Shown piece after piece: positions 1-10,173 of a DNA stretch of 64,000 nt. Location: positions 13,916 through 77,915 of the forward strand of contig UQUR01000009.1 in the NCBI GenBank assembly GCA_900544345.1, in the 5' to 3' direction. Every line of letters begins with the position of its first letter. Position 1 is the stretch's first letter. Both the position numbers and the translations under genes were made by a program. The notes below the pieces were generated by a model. It was not told the DNA's origin and ran no database searches. It saw only the letters and a program-made list of their open reading frames with translations. The DNA is from an uncultured Sutterella sp. Its GTDB lineage: Bacteria > Pseudomonadota > Gammaproteobacteria > Burkholderiales > Burkholderiaceae_F.

Positions 1-300
1 TGTCGTTGAGGACATCTGAAGGACAGCCCCTGGCACGGCAACGCCTCTGACTTGAAGAAGATCATTAAGAGAAAAATGCAGTCCCACACCAAACATCAAT
101 AAGATGACACCGATCTCGGAGAGTTGAGAGGCAAGTTCCAAATCGCCCGCAAAACCGGGGGTAGTGGGCGCAATACAGACACCAGCTAATAGATAACCAA
201 CCAGCGCCGGCATTCTCAGGCGCGCAGCAATGTAGCCAAAGATCAATGCGAGCGCAAGTCCCCAGGCAAGCATGGTAATAAGAGCAACCTGATCGGTCAT
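1..300 (-). CDS. Cation:proton antiporter, CPA2/KefB-like (N-terminal part; gene runs off the window)
   Basis: On the minus strand an open frame begins with ATG at 300 and runs out of the window at base 1. It encodes 100 residues starting MTDQVALITMLAWGLALALI, continues with a membrane segment containing RLRMPALVGYLLAGV, and has a third hydrophobic stretch ending MFGVGLHFSL. This is the usual N-terminus of CPA2-family monovalent cation:proton antiporters (YbaL/KefB type), which act in the inner membrane in ion and pH homeostasis. A GAAGGG element lies just upstream of the ATG. The transported ion and the presence of C-terminal TrkA-N domains cannot be judged from this fragment. Confidence 0.8.
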   Translation of the reverse strand, partial: MTDQVALITMLAWGLALALIFGYIAARLRMPALVGYLLAGVCIAPTTPGFAGDLELASQLSEIGVILLMFGVGLHFSLNDLLQVRGVAVPGAVLQMSSTT

Positions 301-363
301 CTTCAAGCCCTTCTTTTAAACGAAATGCGCTGAGTATAAAACTCAAAAACCACAAAAAAATAA

Positions 364-393
364 ACGGTCGAAAGTTGTTACACTTTCGACCGT
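364..393. terminator. Bidirectional terminator hairpin after ppsA
   Basis: An 11-bp perfect stem (ACGGTCGAAAG with CTTTCGACCGT) and an 8-base loop lies just past the ppsA stop codon. A-rich and T-rich stretches flank it, as expected for an intrinsic terminator. Confidence 0.75.
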
Positions 394-421
394 CATTTAG
401 CTCAAAAAGCTTATTGTCGAA

Positions 422-2797
422 CTACTTGGACTGAGCCAAACGTCTCCAGGTGTCAACCACGGTATCCGGGTTCAAAGAGATGGACTCAATACCTTCATCC
501 ATCAACCATTGAGCCAAGTCTTCGTGGTCCGAGGGCCCCTGGCCACAGATACCGACATACTTCCCACGAGCGCGGCATGCACGGATGGCCATTGAAAGCA
601 GAATCTTCACGGCTTCATTGCGTTCATCAAAGCTTGCAGCAACCAAGCCTGAGTCGCGGTCCAGACCCAGAGTTAACTGCGTCATATCGTTTGAACCGAT
701 GGAGAAACCGTCAAAGTAATCAAGGAACTTATCGGCCAAAACGGCATTGGACGGAATTTCGCACATCATGTTGACGCGTAAACCATTTTCGCCGCGCTTC
801 AAGCCGTTGCGTTCCATAATTTCAATCGTTTGACGGGCTTCATCGAGCGTACGCACAAACGGTACCATCAATTCAACGTTGGTCAAACCCATCGTGTCAC
901 GAACAAACTTCATGGCACGGCATTCCATACGGAAGCATTCAGCAAAACTGTTGGCGATGTAGCGAGAAGCACCGCGGAAGCCCAACATCGGATTTTCTTC
1001 ATCGGGTTCGTAACGGTCGCCACCGATCAGCTTACGATATTCATTGCTCTTGAAGTCTGACAAACGAACGATCACTTTCTTCGGCCAGAAAGCCGCGGCA
1101 ATGGTAGCCACGCCTTCGGCAATCTTCATTTCGAAGAAATCCACCGGGCTCTTGTAGCCAGCGCTTAAGCGCTCGACTGCATCGCGCAGTTCACCGTCCA
1201 CATTGGGATAGTCCAAAACGACCTTCGGGTGAATACCGATATTGTTGTTGATGATGAATTCAAGACGAGCCAAACCGACACCCTTGTTCGGAATCGATTG
1301 AAATTCGAAAGCTAACTGCGGGTTACCCACGTTCATCATGATCTTCACGGGGATTTCAGGCAAAGCGCCGCGCTTAACCTCTTCGACTTGAACTTCTTGA
1401 CGACCTTCGTAGATCTTACCCGTATCACCTTCTGCGCAAGAGACCGTCACTTCCATGTCTTCAGCTAAGCGTTCGGTTGCATCACCGCAACCCACTACAG
1501 CTGGGATACCCAATTCACGGGCAATAATAGCGGCGTGGCAGGTGCGGCCACCGCGGTTAGTGACAATAGCGCTTGCACGCTTCATCACCGGTTCCCAGTT
1601 CGGATCGGTCATATCGGTCACTAACACATCACCAGCTTGCACGCGTTCCATTTCACTTGCGTCTTCAACGATGCGAACCGGACCCATGCCAATCTTTTGA
1701 CCAATGGCGCGGCCCGTTACCAAAACGCGACCTTTACTCTTTAAAGTGAAGCGCTGTTGCACATCAGCCGTATTCTGACGGCTCTTGACGGTTTCAGGAC
1801 GAGCCTGCAAGATGTAGATCTTGCCATCGATACCGTCCTTACCCCATTCAATATCCATCGGACGACCGTAGTGCTTTTCAATAATCGTGGCAAATTTAGC
1901 GAGTTCAATAACGTCGTCATCGGTGATAGCAAAATGACGACGATCTTCAGCGCTCACATCCACGGTGCGCACGCTACGTCCGCTCTTAGCATCGGTGTCA
2001 AATTCCATCTTGATGAGCTTACTGCCCAATGTGCGACGAATAATCGGGAAGTTGCCCGCCGCAAGCATGGGCTTATGCACATAGAATTCGTCGGGGTTCA
2101 CAGCACCCTGAACCACCGTTTCGCCCAAACCGTAGCTTGCAGTAATAAAGACCACTTGATCGAAACCGCTTTCGGTATCAAGCGTGAACATCACACCGGC
2201 AGCCCCCTTATCGGAGCGGCACATACGTTGCACGCCGGCAGACAGAGCAACCTCAGAGTGGGTAAAGCCCTTGTGAACACGATAACTGATGGCGCGATCG
2301 TTATACAAAGATGCGAACACCTCGCGCATACGCGAGAGCACCTGATCAATACCGACCACATTCAAATAGGTTTCTTGCTGACCGGCAAAAGAGGCATCAG
2401 GCAAGTCTTCCGCAGTTGCAGAGGAACGAACTGCCACACTGATTTCTTCTTGACCATCTTTCAACCAATCATAGAATTCACGAATTTCCTTTTCCAGCTC
2501 AGCGGGGAAGGGTGCTTCTTCAATCATCTTGCGAATTTCGGCACCAGCCTGTGCAAGAGCTTTCACATCTTCAACGTTGAGATCCTTCAAACGATCATTA
2601 ATGCGTTCTTCGAGGTTGTTTTCTGTCAGGAACAAGCGGAACGCTTCAGCAGTCGTGGCGAAACCGTCAGGAACACGAATTCCGGCGCTCGTCAGTTGGC
2701 TCAGTAATTCACCCAAAGAGGCGTTTTTACCACCAACGCGATCGACGTCGGTCATACGCAGTTGGCTAAACGGAAATACATAACGACCTTGCGGCAT
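422..2797 (-). CDS. ppsA: Phosphoenolpyruvate synthase (pyruvate, water dikinase)
   Basis: Converts pyruvate, ATP and water to phosphoenolpyruvate, AMP and phosphate in the cytoplasm, the first step of gluconeogenesis from three-carbon acids. The 791-residue length is normal for PpsA. An N-terminal nucleotide-binding domain starts around [11 protein letters not shown] and includes [19 protein letters not shown]. The central phosphohistidine swivel domain has [15 protein letters not shown]. The C-terminal TIM-barrel carries [15 protein letters not shown] and the GICGQGPSD segment with the acid/base cysteine. The start at 2797 matches the family N-terminus ([25 protein letters not shown]). The gene is divergent from ppsR, the enzyme's own regulator, across about 94 bp. 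Confidence 0.97.
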   Translation of the reverse strand: MPQGRYVFPFSQLRMTDVDRVGGKNASLGELLSQLTSAGIRVPDGFATTAEAFRLFLTENNLEERINDRLKDLNVEDVKALAQAGAEIRKMIEEAPFPAELEKEIREFYDWLKDGQEEISVAVRSSATAEDLPDASFAGQQETYLNVVGIDQVLSRMREVFASLYNDRAISYRVHKGFTHSEVALSAGVQRMCRSDKGAAGVMFTLDTESGFDQVVFITASYGLGETVVQGAVNPDEFYVHKPMLAAGNFPIIRRTLGSKLIKMEFDTDAKSGRSVRTVDVSAEDRRHFAITDDDVIELAKFATIIEKHYGRPMDIEWGKDGIDGKIYILQARPETVKSRQNTADVQQRFTLKSKGRVLVTGRAIGQKIGMGPVRIVEDASEMERVQAGDVLVTDMTDPNWEPVMKRASAIVTNRGGRTCHAAIIARELGIPAVVGCGDATERLAEDMEVTVSCAEGDTGKIYEGRQEVQVEEVKRGALPEIPVKIMMNVGNPQLAFEFQSIPNKGVGLARLEFIINNNIGIHPKVVLDYPNVDGELRDAVERLSAGYKSPVDFFEMKIAEGVATIAAAFWPKKVIVRLSDFKSNEYRKLIGGDRYEPDEENPMLGFRGASRYIANSFAECFRMECRAMKFVRDTMGLTNVELMVPFVRTLDEARQTIEIMERNGLKRGENGLRVNMMCEIPSNAVLADKFLDYFDGFSIGSNDMTQLTLGLDRDSGLVAASFDERNEAVKILLSMAIRACRARGKYVGICGQGPSDHEDLAQWLMDEGIESISLNPDTVVDTWRRLAQSK

Positions 2798-2891
2798 TTT
2801 CTTCCCCCAAAAAGGTTTGGATTGTTAGAATAACCGAATTGTAGCGACAACCGATTCATTTCGGGTAATTTTTTAACCTCAGGCCTTTTTT

Positions 2892-3761
2892 ATGTTCAAT
2901 ACTCTTGAAAAAGATGAAAATGCCCGCAAAAGCGGCAAACGTACGGTGTTTATTGTCTCTGACGCCACCGCTATTACCGCTGAAACGCTGGCTCACTCTG
3001 TACTGACCCAATTTACTGATCTTCAATACGACCAGGTCCGTATTCCCTTTATTGACACACCCGAGAAAGCTGTGCTTGCGGCTCAGAAGATCAATGATGC
3101 CTACATTCACACGGGAGTACGCCCTCTTGTTTTCTCAACTTTTGTTGATGTAAACATCCATAAGACTTTCACCGAAAAGTGTCAGGGTTTCCGCATTGAG
3201 TTTTTCAGAAGCTTCATTAAGGAAATCGAGCAGGAAACAGGGCTTAAGTCTGCCCACTCCATGGGTCGCAGCCACGTCATTAAAGACGAAGAGCGCTATA
3301 ACAGGCGTATTGAAGCCATCAACTACAGTCTTGCTCACGATGACGGTCAAATGAATAAGGGGCTCAATGAAGCTGATGTCATTTTGGTGGGTGTGAGTCG
3401 CTCAGGCAAAACGCCGACTAGCCTTTTCCTGGCTATGCAATTCGGTGTGAAGGCTGCCAACTATCCTTTGATACCGGAGGATTTTGAGCGCGGAGAACTG
3501 CCCGAAGTGCTGCACGACAAACGCGATAAGCTCTTTGGGCTATCGATTTCTCCCGAACGTTTGTCTCAAATTCGCAACGAAAGACGCCCCGGCAGCCGCT
3601 ATGCATCGTTGGAAAACTGCCGTCAAGAAATCGAAGCAGCCGAAAATATGATGAGACGCGAAGGTATCAAATGGCTCAACTCCACGAGCCGCTCTATTGA
3701 AGAAATTTCAGCCACAATTATGGCTGAACTCAATCTTCACAACGCTCATAAGATTGACTAG
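2892..3761 (+). CDS. ppsR: PEP synthase regulatory protein (kinase/pyrophosphorylase, DUF299)
   Basis: PSRP inactivates PEP synthase by ADP-dependent threonine phosphorylation and reactivates it by phosphate-dependent dephosphorylation. The 289-residue protein has the family's early motif FIVSDATAITAETLAHS (about residues 20-37) and a P-loop GVSRSGKT at about residues 167-174, followed by the conserved YPLIPEDF segment. It is divergent from ppsA, the usual arrangement, which supports both calls. The ribosome binding site is weak (AGG at a distance), but the start agrees with the family. Confidence 0.95.
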   Translation: MFNTLEKDENARKSGKRTVFIVSDATAITAETLAHSVLTQFTDLQYDQVRIPFIDTPEKAVLAAQKINDAYIHTGVRPLVFSTFVDVNIHKTFTEKCQGFRIEFFRSFIKEIEQETGLKSAHSMGRSHVIKDEERYNRRIEAINYSLAHDDGQMNKGLNEADVILVGVSRSGKTPTSLFLAMQFGVKAANYPLIPEDFERGELPEVLHDKRDKLFGLSISPERLSQIRNERRPGSRYASLENCRQEIEAAENMMRREGIKWLNSTSRSIEEISATIMAELNLHNAHKID

Positions 3762-3778
3762 CCTTACGCACTAATTTA

Positions 3779-3816
3779 AAAAGCCATTGACCCTCGAAAA
3801 AGGATCAATGGCTTTT
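3779..3816 (+). terminator. Terminator after ppsR
   Basis: Inverted repeat AAAAGCCATTGA / TCAATGGCTTTT with a short loop, followed by TATTTTTA on the + strand, directly downstream of the ppsR stop codon. Confidence 0.85.
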
Positions 3817-3858
3817 ATTTTTATCGACTCAAATGAAAGTTTTCTTTAAGAATATTAA

Positions 3859-5088
3859 TTAAAAAAAGTTCTTGCCCCAAGTGAAATAAGACACCACAAT
3901 AAAAAGCACTGAGAGCGGGATTTGGGCCCAGAGCACGGGCTTTAGAGTTTTAAAGAAATCACTCTTGAAGTAATCAACCGTAATAGTAAGGCAGAGGTGC
4001 GTAGGCGTAATCATTTGGCCTGCAACACCAAAGACCATAGCCACCCCCACTAGATCCAAGTCTCCCATGGACAGCCCTGCCACAATCGGCATCATGATAG
4101 CGACATGCCCCTGAGAGATACCGGTCAACAGACCAATGATAAAACTCAAGACACCAATGATCACAGGCACGGGCAAAGGTGATGCCTCAAAAGCCGCCAC
4201 CAGTTGAGCCAGCACACCTGTTTTATCCAAAAGTGCAATAAAGAGCAAAATGCAAATGACGTTGGCAAACATTTTGTAATCAAGTGCACCGATAAAAATC
4301 TCTTTCACACTCACGTAGCGGTTAAAGGCCATCAGAACCGGAATCATTGCAACCACAACAATGACCATGGAGACAGAAGCCTGAAGACCGAAGGCCACCA
4401 TCAAAACGACGTTGGCTATCACAGGCGTTAAGGCTAAAACAAAATCAAGATTATGGCGTTTGGCCTCTTCAGCCGAGACAACTTTTTCAGTATTCTCGGT
4501 TTGCTTTAACCCTCTAACCATCACGATCCAACCTAAAAGGAAAGCCGCAACGGTAAGCCAACCCAGATGCACAATCAGATCACCGATTTTGACCCCTGCA
4601 ATACCACAAGCCAAAATCATGCCCGGCACCAAAGGGCTAGAGAATTCAAAAATATGTCTGAACCAAAAATTAATGGCAGCTTTATCTTCAGGCTTGGCTG
4701 CAAAACCTTTGGAAGCTTCTTCAACGATGGGAGCCGAAAAACGAGCACCCCCAATTGAAGGCAAAAGTCCTAAAAAAGCCGGCATCACCGCCAAGGTAAA
4801 CCGGCGGCTTGAGAACATCCTAGAAAGTGCCTCCACCATGCCTGCGAGGCATCCACTTTTACGAAGTTCAATTTCCAAACAGATCACCAGGTAAAGTGCA
4901 AAGACCAAATCGTAATTTCTTGGCAGGCTCAGCATTTGCGTAACTGCTCCCGTGAGCTCTATGACGCTAGGATCAGTGCATAGCCAGATAAAGAGACCAC
5001 CCGTCAAAATAGCTATGCCGATCGGTTGGCGACGACGCAACAAAAATAGCGTGATAAGCATCGCAACCGTAATGATGAGGAAGATCAT
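3859..5088 (-). CDS. DUF401 family integral membrane permease
   Basis: A 409-residue, very hydrophobic protein with about ten predicted membrane segments. Family-like features include the LLPSIGGARFSAPIVEEASKG-type loop and a late loop with TGISQGHVAIMMPIVAGLS and GQMITPTHLCLTITVDYF. These resemble the two re-entrant loops of anion-permease-like transporters (DUF401). The substrate is unknown; organic acid transport would be a guess. It is a single gene on the minus strand, convergent with ppsR and divergent from the autotransporter at 5343. Confidence 0.85.
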   Translation of the reverse strand: MIFLIITVAMLITLFLLRRRQPIGIAILTGGLFIWLCTDPSVIELTGAVTQMLSLPRNYDLVFALYLVICLEIELRKSGCLAGMVEALSRMFSSRRFTLAVMPAFLGLLPSIGGARFSAPIVEEASKGFAAKPEDKAAINFWFRHIFEFSSPLVPGMILACGIAGVKIGDLIVHLGWLTVAAFLLGWIVMVRGLKQTENTEKVVSAEEAKRHNLDFVLALTPVIANVVLMVAFGLQASVSMVIVVVAMIPVLMAFNRYVSVKEIFIGALDYKMFANVICILLFIALLDKTGVLAQLVAAFEASPLPVPVIIGVLSFIIGLLTGISQGHVAIMMPIVAGLSMGDLDLVGVAMVFGVAGQMITPTHLCLTITVDYFKSDFFKTLKPVLWAQIPLSVLFIVVSYFTWGKNFF

Positions 5089-5342
5089 GGTGCTTCTTTC
5101 TTACTTAGTGTGACAAATTAGTAAATGCTACTCGTTTTGAAAAAACTCTTAAAATTCTTTATTTGTTATTATTGTTTAAATTCATATAGTTAAATAATTG
5201 TTAAGAAGGTATTTCCAATATATTGAGGTACGAAAGAACACATTGTCTCCTGACATAAGCATTTCTATCTAGATTAATAATCTTTAATTTTTTTAAACCC
5301 CTACAATAAATTAAATACAAATTATTTATTAAGGAATCCGAC
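5089..5342 (+). promoter_or_regulatory. AT-rich upstream region of the autotransporter
   Basis: No gene is seen in these 254 bases. The stretch is strongly AT-rich, with a possible -10 box TACAAT at 5302-5307 and a ribosome binding site AAGGA at about 5331 before the ATG at 5343. I see no clear -35 box and no homopolymer tract like the one before the second autotransporter. Confidence 0.4.
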
Positions 5343-7955
5343 ATGGCTTTCAAACAATCTTTTATTCAATCGGCCGTGTCAATGGCCCTTTGTGGTTTAG
5401 CTTTTCCTGCTCTTGCAACAGATATCCATTCACTAGACGAATTCGGTGGTTACTTCTTTAATTCCGCTTGGGGAATTCCTGTAGTTGAAGTCGATGATAA
5501 GTTTCAAAATAATGACTTTAATGTAGAGCTCAACGCAAATGAACCTCTCATCGGGCTTCACCTATATGCCGCTTACAGTAACCAAAAGGGAGTCACTCCC
5601 GTAGAAAATAATCGATTAGTTTGGTTAAACGGTCAAATTGGCACGAAAGAACATCCCACAGATGCCTATTTGTACGTTGCTTATGCTGATGAGGCAGACC
5701 TCAGAAACAATCATCTAGAAGTCAGAGATGGAGTGTTTTATCAAAGTCCGAAAGACATCCAAGAGATGCAATCCTTCGGAAAACTTGTTGCCGCAGGAGC
5801 TACGAACGGTGATATGTATGACAATTCCGTCAAAATTACTGGCGGACAGTTTTTCAGCAATTTCGAGGTAACGGCCGCTTATTCCAATCAGCGCAGTACC
5901 CGTTTTCAAACAGCCAAAAATAATAGTGTTCTCATTGAAGGAGCAGATGTTCAATTTTTGCCTTATGAAGAATTTACTCAGGAAAATTACAAGGAAGTTG
6001 GCGAAGTTGCGGCAGCAGTTTATGGAGCCAATGTGGAATACGGTCAGGCTTTTGACAATAACGTCACAATTAAAAATTTACAGAAAAGCGCTTTTTCACA
6101 GCTTGTAGGCGCCTTTTCCGATAGCGGCAACGCCCAAGGCAATAGTGTAACCATTGAAAATAGCAAATATATTGCTGTGCGATCCGTATTAGGTGCGCAG
6201 TCGGCAAGCTACGATGATGTTGCAGACGTCTCATCCAATAACGTCACAATTGACAATTCTGAACTTTATTTCGGTTATATTGCCACGGGTGAAAATAATG
6301 CCGGTAGCGTTAGAAACGGCCGTATTGTTATTCGCAATTCCCATTTAAAACCCATTCACTTTTTTACCGGTGAAGACGAAATTTTGATCGGGAATGTTTC
6401 ATACATTTCTGGAGGCATTGCTGAGGGTGAAGCTGGCAACTATGAAGTAGCTGGCAACACAATCGAACTCATTGACTCTGCTCTTGACGTAGAACCTTGG
6501 GGACAAGTACAGGTTATCGCTGGCGGCAGTACTTGGACAGGTATTGACGTGCATGACAATACGATAATTTTGAATTCAAGCAGTGATGACTTTAATGACT
6601 TAGCTTATAGCAAGGTGGATTTTTACGGAGCACGCACCTTCGCCCGCTCTTACAACAACTCGTTGGTCTTGGATCATTGGTCGGGATCAGTAGGCTCAGT
6701 ACAAAATTTCGATACGATCGCCTTCAGAGACTTTAAATGGAAAAGCGGGAAAGTGCTTCTGTACGTTAACGGACAAGCAGACATTTCTTCCGCAAAATTG
6801 GATGTAAACCCGGCAACGATTCGTTTTGATGGAAAACTAGAAAATCACTTCGGAGAAAAAGTCGTTTTAATTAAAACCGCTGGTTCAATGGAATTTAACC
6901 CTTCCTATGACACAGGCATCAGTATTGCGATTCCCTCAAGTCTTACTGAAGATTCAAAAGGCGTAATTGTCAATAATCGAGATGACAACAGCGTGGAATT
7001 TAAGCTTGAAGGCACAGTCCCCAGCCGTCAGCTTGAGCTTGTTTCCAATAATCGCAACATGGGGCTCTTTTTTGTCAATCACGGCGCTGAGCTCATTTTG
7101 GATAATTTGGACGCTACTCAAACTGAATATCAAAGAGGTCTGAGAACATTTGCCTCCGTTGACGGTGTACATAGTAACTACAGCACGCAAGGACACATTG
7201 ACGTGCACGGATTTACAGCGGCTGCAGGCGTTGCCAACACTATGTTGCTAAACGGCACTCCCCTACTTTTAAATCTTTTTGTTGAAACCGGCGAAGGCGA
7301 CTACACAGAAAAAATGTCTTACTTGGGACTTCAAAGGCGCTTTAGCGGTGATGTGCGTTATTACGGCGCAGGACTATCGGCTCGTCTGCAAAATGATGAG
7401 GGATGGTATGCTGAAGGTTCCTTAAGAGCTGGGAAAATCAAAGCACAAGTCAAACGTGGTCTCATTGACGGCGACGGGCTCGCGCACGGCTATGACATCA
7501 AAAGCGACTACTGGGGAGCGCACATTGGTTTTGGGCACGTCTCAGAATGGGGTGAAGGTAATAAGCTTGACCTGTTTGCGAAGTATTTCTATACCTATCT
7601 TCCCAGCGACTCAGCTGACATTGATGCCGATGGCGTAACTAACCGCTTTAACTTTGACAGTGTCTCAAGTTCTCGCGTGCGAGTGGGCGGCAGAGTGTAT
7701 TTCCCGCTTCAGAAGGGGCTTTGGACCTATACGGGGCTTGCCTATCAGTATGACTTCACGCCTGAGGTTTCGATAGACGTTAACGGAGAAAAAATTGCCA
7801 ATGGAGCTAGCATGCGAGGTTCAATGGGAATCGGCTCATTAGGACTGCGCTACCAGTCTGAGGACTCTCCGTGGATCGCTGACTTAAAAGTGAGAGGTTA
7901 CGTTGGTCAACGAGAAGGTGTAAGCGGAAAACTTCAAGTTCAATACCGCTTCTAA
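5343..7955 (+). CDS. Autotransporter-type outer membrane protein (passenger plus beta-barrel)
   Basis: An 870-residue protein with a signal peptide of about 25 residues (hydrophobic core, FPALA cleavage-type site). A repetitive beta-helix-like passenger follows, rich in N, D, V, T and I (repeated NNVTI and NSVTIEN-type strands). The C-terminal beta-barrel occupies roughly residues 600-870 and ends in the alternating aromatic pattern GKLQVQYRF with terminal Phe, typical of type Va secretion barrels recognised by the BAM complex. The passenger would be displayed on the cell surface; its ligand is unknown. RBS AAGGA lies 8 bases before the ATG. No catalytic motif is seen, so adhesion is the more likely role. 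Confidence 0.88.
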   Translation: MAFKQSFIQSAVSMALCGLAFPALATDIHSLDEFGGYFFNSAWGIPVVEVDDKFQNNDFNVELNANEPLIGLHLYAAYSNQKGVTPVENNRLVWLNGQIGTKEHPTDAYLYVAYADEADLRNNHLEVRDGVFYQSPKDIQEMQSFGKLVAAGATNGDMYDNSVKITGGQFFSNFEVTAAYSNQRSTRFQTAKNNSVLIEGADVQFLPYEEFTQENYKEVGEVAAAVYGANVEYGQAFDNNVTIKNLQKSAFSQLVGAFSDSGNAQGNSVTIENSKYIAVRSVLGAQSASYDDVADVSSNNVTIDNSELYFGYIATGENNAGSVRNGRIVIRNSHLKPIHFFTGEDEILIGNVSYISGGIAEGEAGNYEVAGNTIELIDSALDVEPWGQVQVIAGGSTWTGIDVHDNTIILNSSSDDFNDLAYSKVDFYGARTFARSYNNSLVLDHWSGSVGSVQNFDTIAFRDFKWKSGKVLLYVNGQADISSAKLDVNPATIRFDGKLENHFGEKVVLIKTAGSMEFNPSYDTGISIAIPSSLTEDSKGVIVNNRDDNSVEFKLEGTVPSRQLELVSNNRNMGLFFVNHGAELILDNLDATQTEYQRGLRTFASVDGVHSNYSTQGHIDVHGFTAAAGVANTMLLNGTPLLLNLFVETGEGDYTEKMSYLGLQRRFSGDVRYYGAGLSARLQNDEGWYAEGSLRAGKIKAQVKRGLIDGDGLAHGYDIKSDYWGAHIGFGHVSEWGEGNKLDLFAKYFYTYLPSDSADIDADGVTNRFNFDSVSSSRVRVGGRVYFPLQKGLWTYTGLAYQYDFTPEVSIDVNGEKIANGASMRGSMGIGSLGLRYQSEDSPWIADLKVRGYVGQREGVSGKLQVQYRF

Positions 7956-7964
7956 AATAAAATT

Positions 7965-7987
7965 TGCGCCCCGATTTTCGGGGCGCA
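7965..7987. terminator. Bidirectional terminator between the autotransporter and yjiG
   Basis: A 10-bp perfect stem (TGCGCCCCGA / TCGGGGCGCA) with a 3-base loop sits between two convergent genes and can serve both. Confidence 0.85.
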
Positions 7988-7998
7988 TTCTTTGCCAG

Positions 7999-8466
7999 TT
8001 AAACAATGATATTCATGACAGCTAAGGCGGCAAAAGCCAACACAATCGGAATCAACATAATGACGTAGAGCATCTGATCTTTGATGCCGATCACACCTAA
8101 ACAACGTCCCATATACTGAAGTTGACCGCCCATGATAAATATGGAAGGCAAAATGATCGCAGCATCATGACCGTCCATAATGCCCTGACTCATGAAAGCA
8201 AGCAACACACCAATGCCGCCACCGCTAGAAAGCCATGCACTCATCAAAACCATTGCACTTTCACCCGGTAGTCCGAACAAAGACATAATAGGTTCAAAAG
8301 CCATTCCGATGTAATTGAGTAGTCCTGTAACATTGAGCACTTTAATCAAAACAAACGCCATTACCAAGTTAGGCAGCATGGATTTTGTTGCTAATTCCCA
8401 GCCTTGTCGGGCACCTGTTACAAACACTTCGGTCATCAGGGGTTTTTGTGTGGTTGAAGCTGTCAT
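7999..8466 (-). CDS. yjiG: YjiG family inner-membrane protein (nucleoside recognition/Gate domain)
   Basis: A 155-residue membrane protein with the family hallmark GARQGWELATKSMLPNLVMAF near the N-terminus and SSGGGIGVLLAFMSQGIMDGHD in the middle. It belongs to the SpmB/YjiG group of Gate-domain proteins, which work paired with an SpmA/YjiH partner. The partner lies immediately upstream with a 2-base gap, so the two are translationally coupled. The transported compound is not established for the family. Confidence 0.88.
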   Translation of the reverse strand: MTASTTQKPLMTEVFVTGARQGWELATKSMLPNLVMAFVLIKVLNVTGLLNYIGMAFEPIMSLFGLPGESAMVLMSAWLSSGGGIGVLLAFMSQGIMDGHDAAIILPSIFIMGGQLQYMGRCLGVIGIKDQMLYVIMLIPIVLAFAALAVMNIIV

Positions 8467-8468
8467 GA

Positions 8469-9227
8469 TTAATTCCTTTCAATACTGATTGTTACAGGGC
8501 TCACTGTGGCAGATGATTCACTTCTTTTTTCCCGAAGAGCCATACGGGCTTGAATAAGACGCATAATGTTGGCACCGATCACTTTGGCAACCAAAAGAAC
8601 TGCAAGACCAGTTCCCATAGAAAGCGGAACAGCACCTGTGCCGTCAGGATTGGTAAAAGCCAACACTGCAGCACTGAATGTGACGAAGTTTGTAATCGGG
8701 GCGCAAGCAACCATCTGGAAAGCAGAAAAATTATTGATTTCTTTGTAGTTGAGCGCTCCTGAATCTTTTAGCTGGCGCGTTAAAGCTGCTCCGCCATCGG
8801 TCGATTGCAAACAAGCGATTAGAGCAAGTGTTGCAGTACCCGGGACACCAATCAGAAAACGAAGGACCGGTGACAAAAGCTGTTTTGCAGCACGCAGTGC
8901 GCCGTAATGTTCAAACACTGAAATCATGCCCATTGCAAGCATCACACCCGGCACAATCATAGAAATCGCCATCATGAAGCCGTCAATGGCACCGGAACCT
9001 CCGACACCGCGCATGGTAGTCAATGTCGTTGCAATGCCTTCTTCCGTTTGAGCGACCTTACCGACTACTTTACCTGCACTACCCATTAAGGTCGTGAAAT
9101 CCAAAAAACTCCAAAAGTAAGCACTACCTGCTGCTACTCCAGAGAAGAAAATAATGGCTAAAAAGAGCGATATGTAACAACCTATTGTCACTTTTTCATC
9201 ATGATTTGGGAGATTCTTATTTGACAT
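8469..9227 (-). CDS. yjiH: YjiH family inner-membrane protein, partner of YjiG
   Basis: A 252-residue membrane protein with several hydrophobic segments. It carries the nucleoside-recognition signature around MISMIVPGVMLAMGMISVFE and the QSTDGGAALTRQLKDSG and QMVACAPITNFVTFSAAVLAF loops typical of YjiH. It is the first gene of a two-gene operon with yjiG. In E. coli the pair neighbours the isoaspartyl dipeptidase gene iadA; no iadA is visible here. Confidence 0.88.
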   Translation of the reverse strand: MSNKNLPNHDEKVTIGCYISLFLAIIFFSGVAAGSAYFWSFLDFTTLMGSAGKVVGKVAQTEEGIATTLTTMRGVGGSGAIDGFMMAISMIVPGVMLAMGMISVFEHYGALRAAKQLLSPVLRFLIGVPGTATLALIACLQSTDGGAALTRQLKDSGALNYKEINNFSAFQMVACAPITNFVTFSAAVLAFTNPDGTGAVPLSMGTGLAVLLVAKVIGANIMRLIQARMALREKRSESSATVSPVTISIERN

Positions 9228-10075
9228 ACCATTTATCCTTTAAAAAAATCAAAAAGCGTTCAATCAAAAATATTGCTATCAATAAAACGGCGGGCCGATC
9301 TGTCTCTTCTTGAGAATGAGGCAAGCTCTGGAAGTGACTATGCAGAAGTAGGCCTTTGTTAGGCGCAAGGCATCAATGTGGCAACGTGAACTTTTCTTTT
9401 CAGCTTTTGTTCGATTTAACGGCTTCATAGCAACTTCCTAATAATTTTGTTTTGAATGAGGCCAAATACACTTTGACTGTGATAGATAGATTTTCAGTAA
9501 GGGTGTTTAGGCCATTGAGATGGTTTCTTAAAAGAAACCGGTCAATTTTTAGCAATATCGATAGCTAAAAACGACAAACACAGGAAGCGGGAAACGAGAA
9601 AATCGTTCCCCGATGCTAAAGCTGAAAAAAATAGCCTTGCGAGAAACACTCGAAAGGCTGATGGGCTTAACGGAAGAGATCGCACAAGAAGACTGGCAAG
9701 CTGTGCCTGCCAATTCTTCATGAAGTGTATCTAAACGCTTACTGTCGAGCATTTTAGAAGCGATCCCATTTAAAAATTAAGGAGTTGCATTGATTTTCAC
9801 TCGAAAAGAGGCCTTAAGCAATGAGTAGTTCTGCTTATTTTGAGACTTCTCTACGACAAATATCCTAGAAATTAATTTCTTGCTTGCTCTCTAACAGAAC
9901 TACTTTTGAGTGACTAAGATCGATAGTGCCAAACTGTACCTATGAGCTAAAAAGTTCAACCGATCGCTTTTGCGTACGCTCGGCAGAGAATCAAAGAGAG
10001 TAATAGAAACCATTAGAGACTAAGAGAAATACTTTAATCTCCAGTAATTGCAGTGGTTGCTTGATACTTAAAGAG
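9228..10075. other. Gene-poor stretch between yjiH and the prophage
   Basis: About 850 bases without a convincing gene. The only reading frame of note is 9613-9723 on the + strand (36 residues, starting MLKLKKIALRETLERL and ending WQAVPANSS). Its amino-acid composition is protein-like, but it has no good ribosome binding site and may be the remnant of a decayed gene. The upstream part presumably contains the yjiH promoter. I see no RNA gene. Confidence 0.4.
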
Positions 10076-10108
10076 AAAGCCTGAGAATCACTGAGACTCT
10101 CAGGCTTT
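10076..10108. terminator. Strong hairpin at the left edge of the prophage
   Basis: An 11-bp perfect stem (AAAGCCTGAGA / TCTCAGGCTTT). On the minus strand it follows the tRNA-3'-end-like sequence at 10116-10131 and is followed by TCTCTTT. It therefore looks like the original terminator of the tRNA transcript that the prophage split. Confidence 0.75.
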
Positions 10109-10115
10109 AGCTTTT

Positions 10116-10131
10116 TGGTGGCGGGACGGGA
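10116..10131 (-). repeat. Putative left attachment site: partial copy of tRNA 3' end
   Basis: The + strand reads TGGTGGCGGGACGGGA; the tRNA-Leu 3' end at 47812-47828 reads TGGTGGCCGAGACGGGA. Both 7-base blocks (TGGTGGC and GACGGGA) match in the same orientation, with two versus three bases between them. This is the expected direct duplication when a phage integrates into a tRNA 3' end, but the match is imperfect and the exact crossover is not certain. Confidence 0.5.
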
Positions 10132-10173
10132 TTTAATAACCTTAAAAACAGGGCAACAAAATGCAGTTATAAA

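Noticed and set aside
65..355. Minus-strand frame of 96 codons at the left edge
   Set aside because: It overlaps the antiporter frame (1-300), which has a clear protein family pattern and ribosome binding site; the other frame has no such features.
1757..2707. Long plus-strand frame (316 codons) opposite ppsA
   Set aside because: It is the reverse-strand shadow of a highly conserved gene; His/Thr-rich composition without any family pattern.
9613..9723. 36-codon frame with protein-like composition in the gene-poor stretch
   Set aside because: No ribosome binding site, no recognisable family, and surrounding sequence is not coding; at best a remnant.
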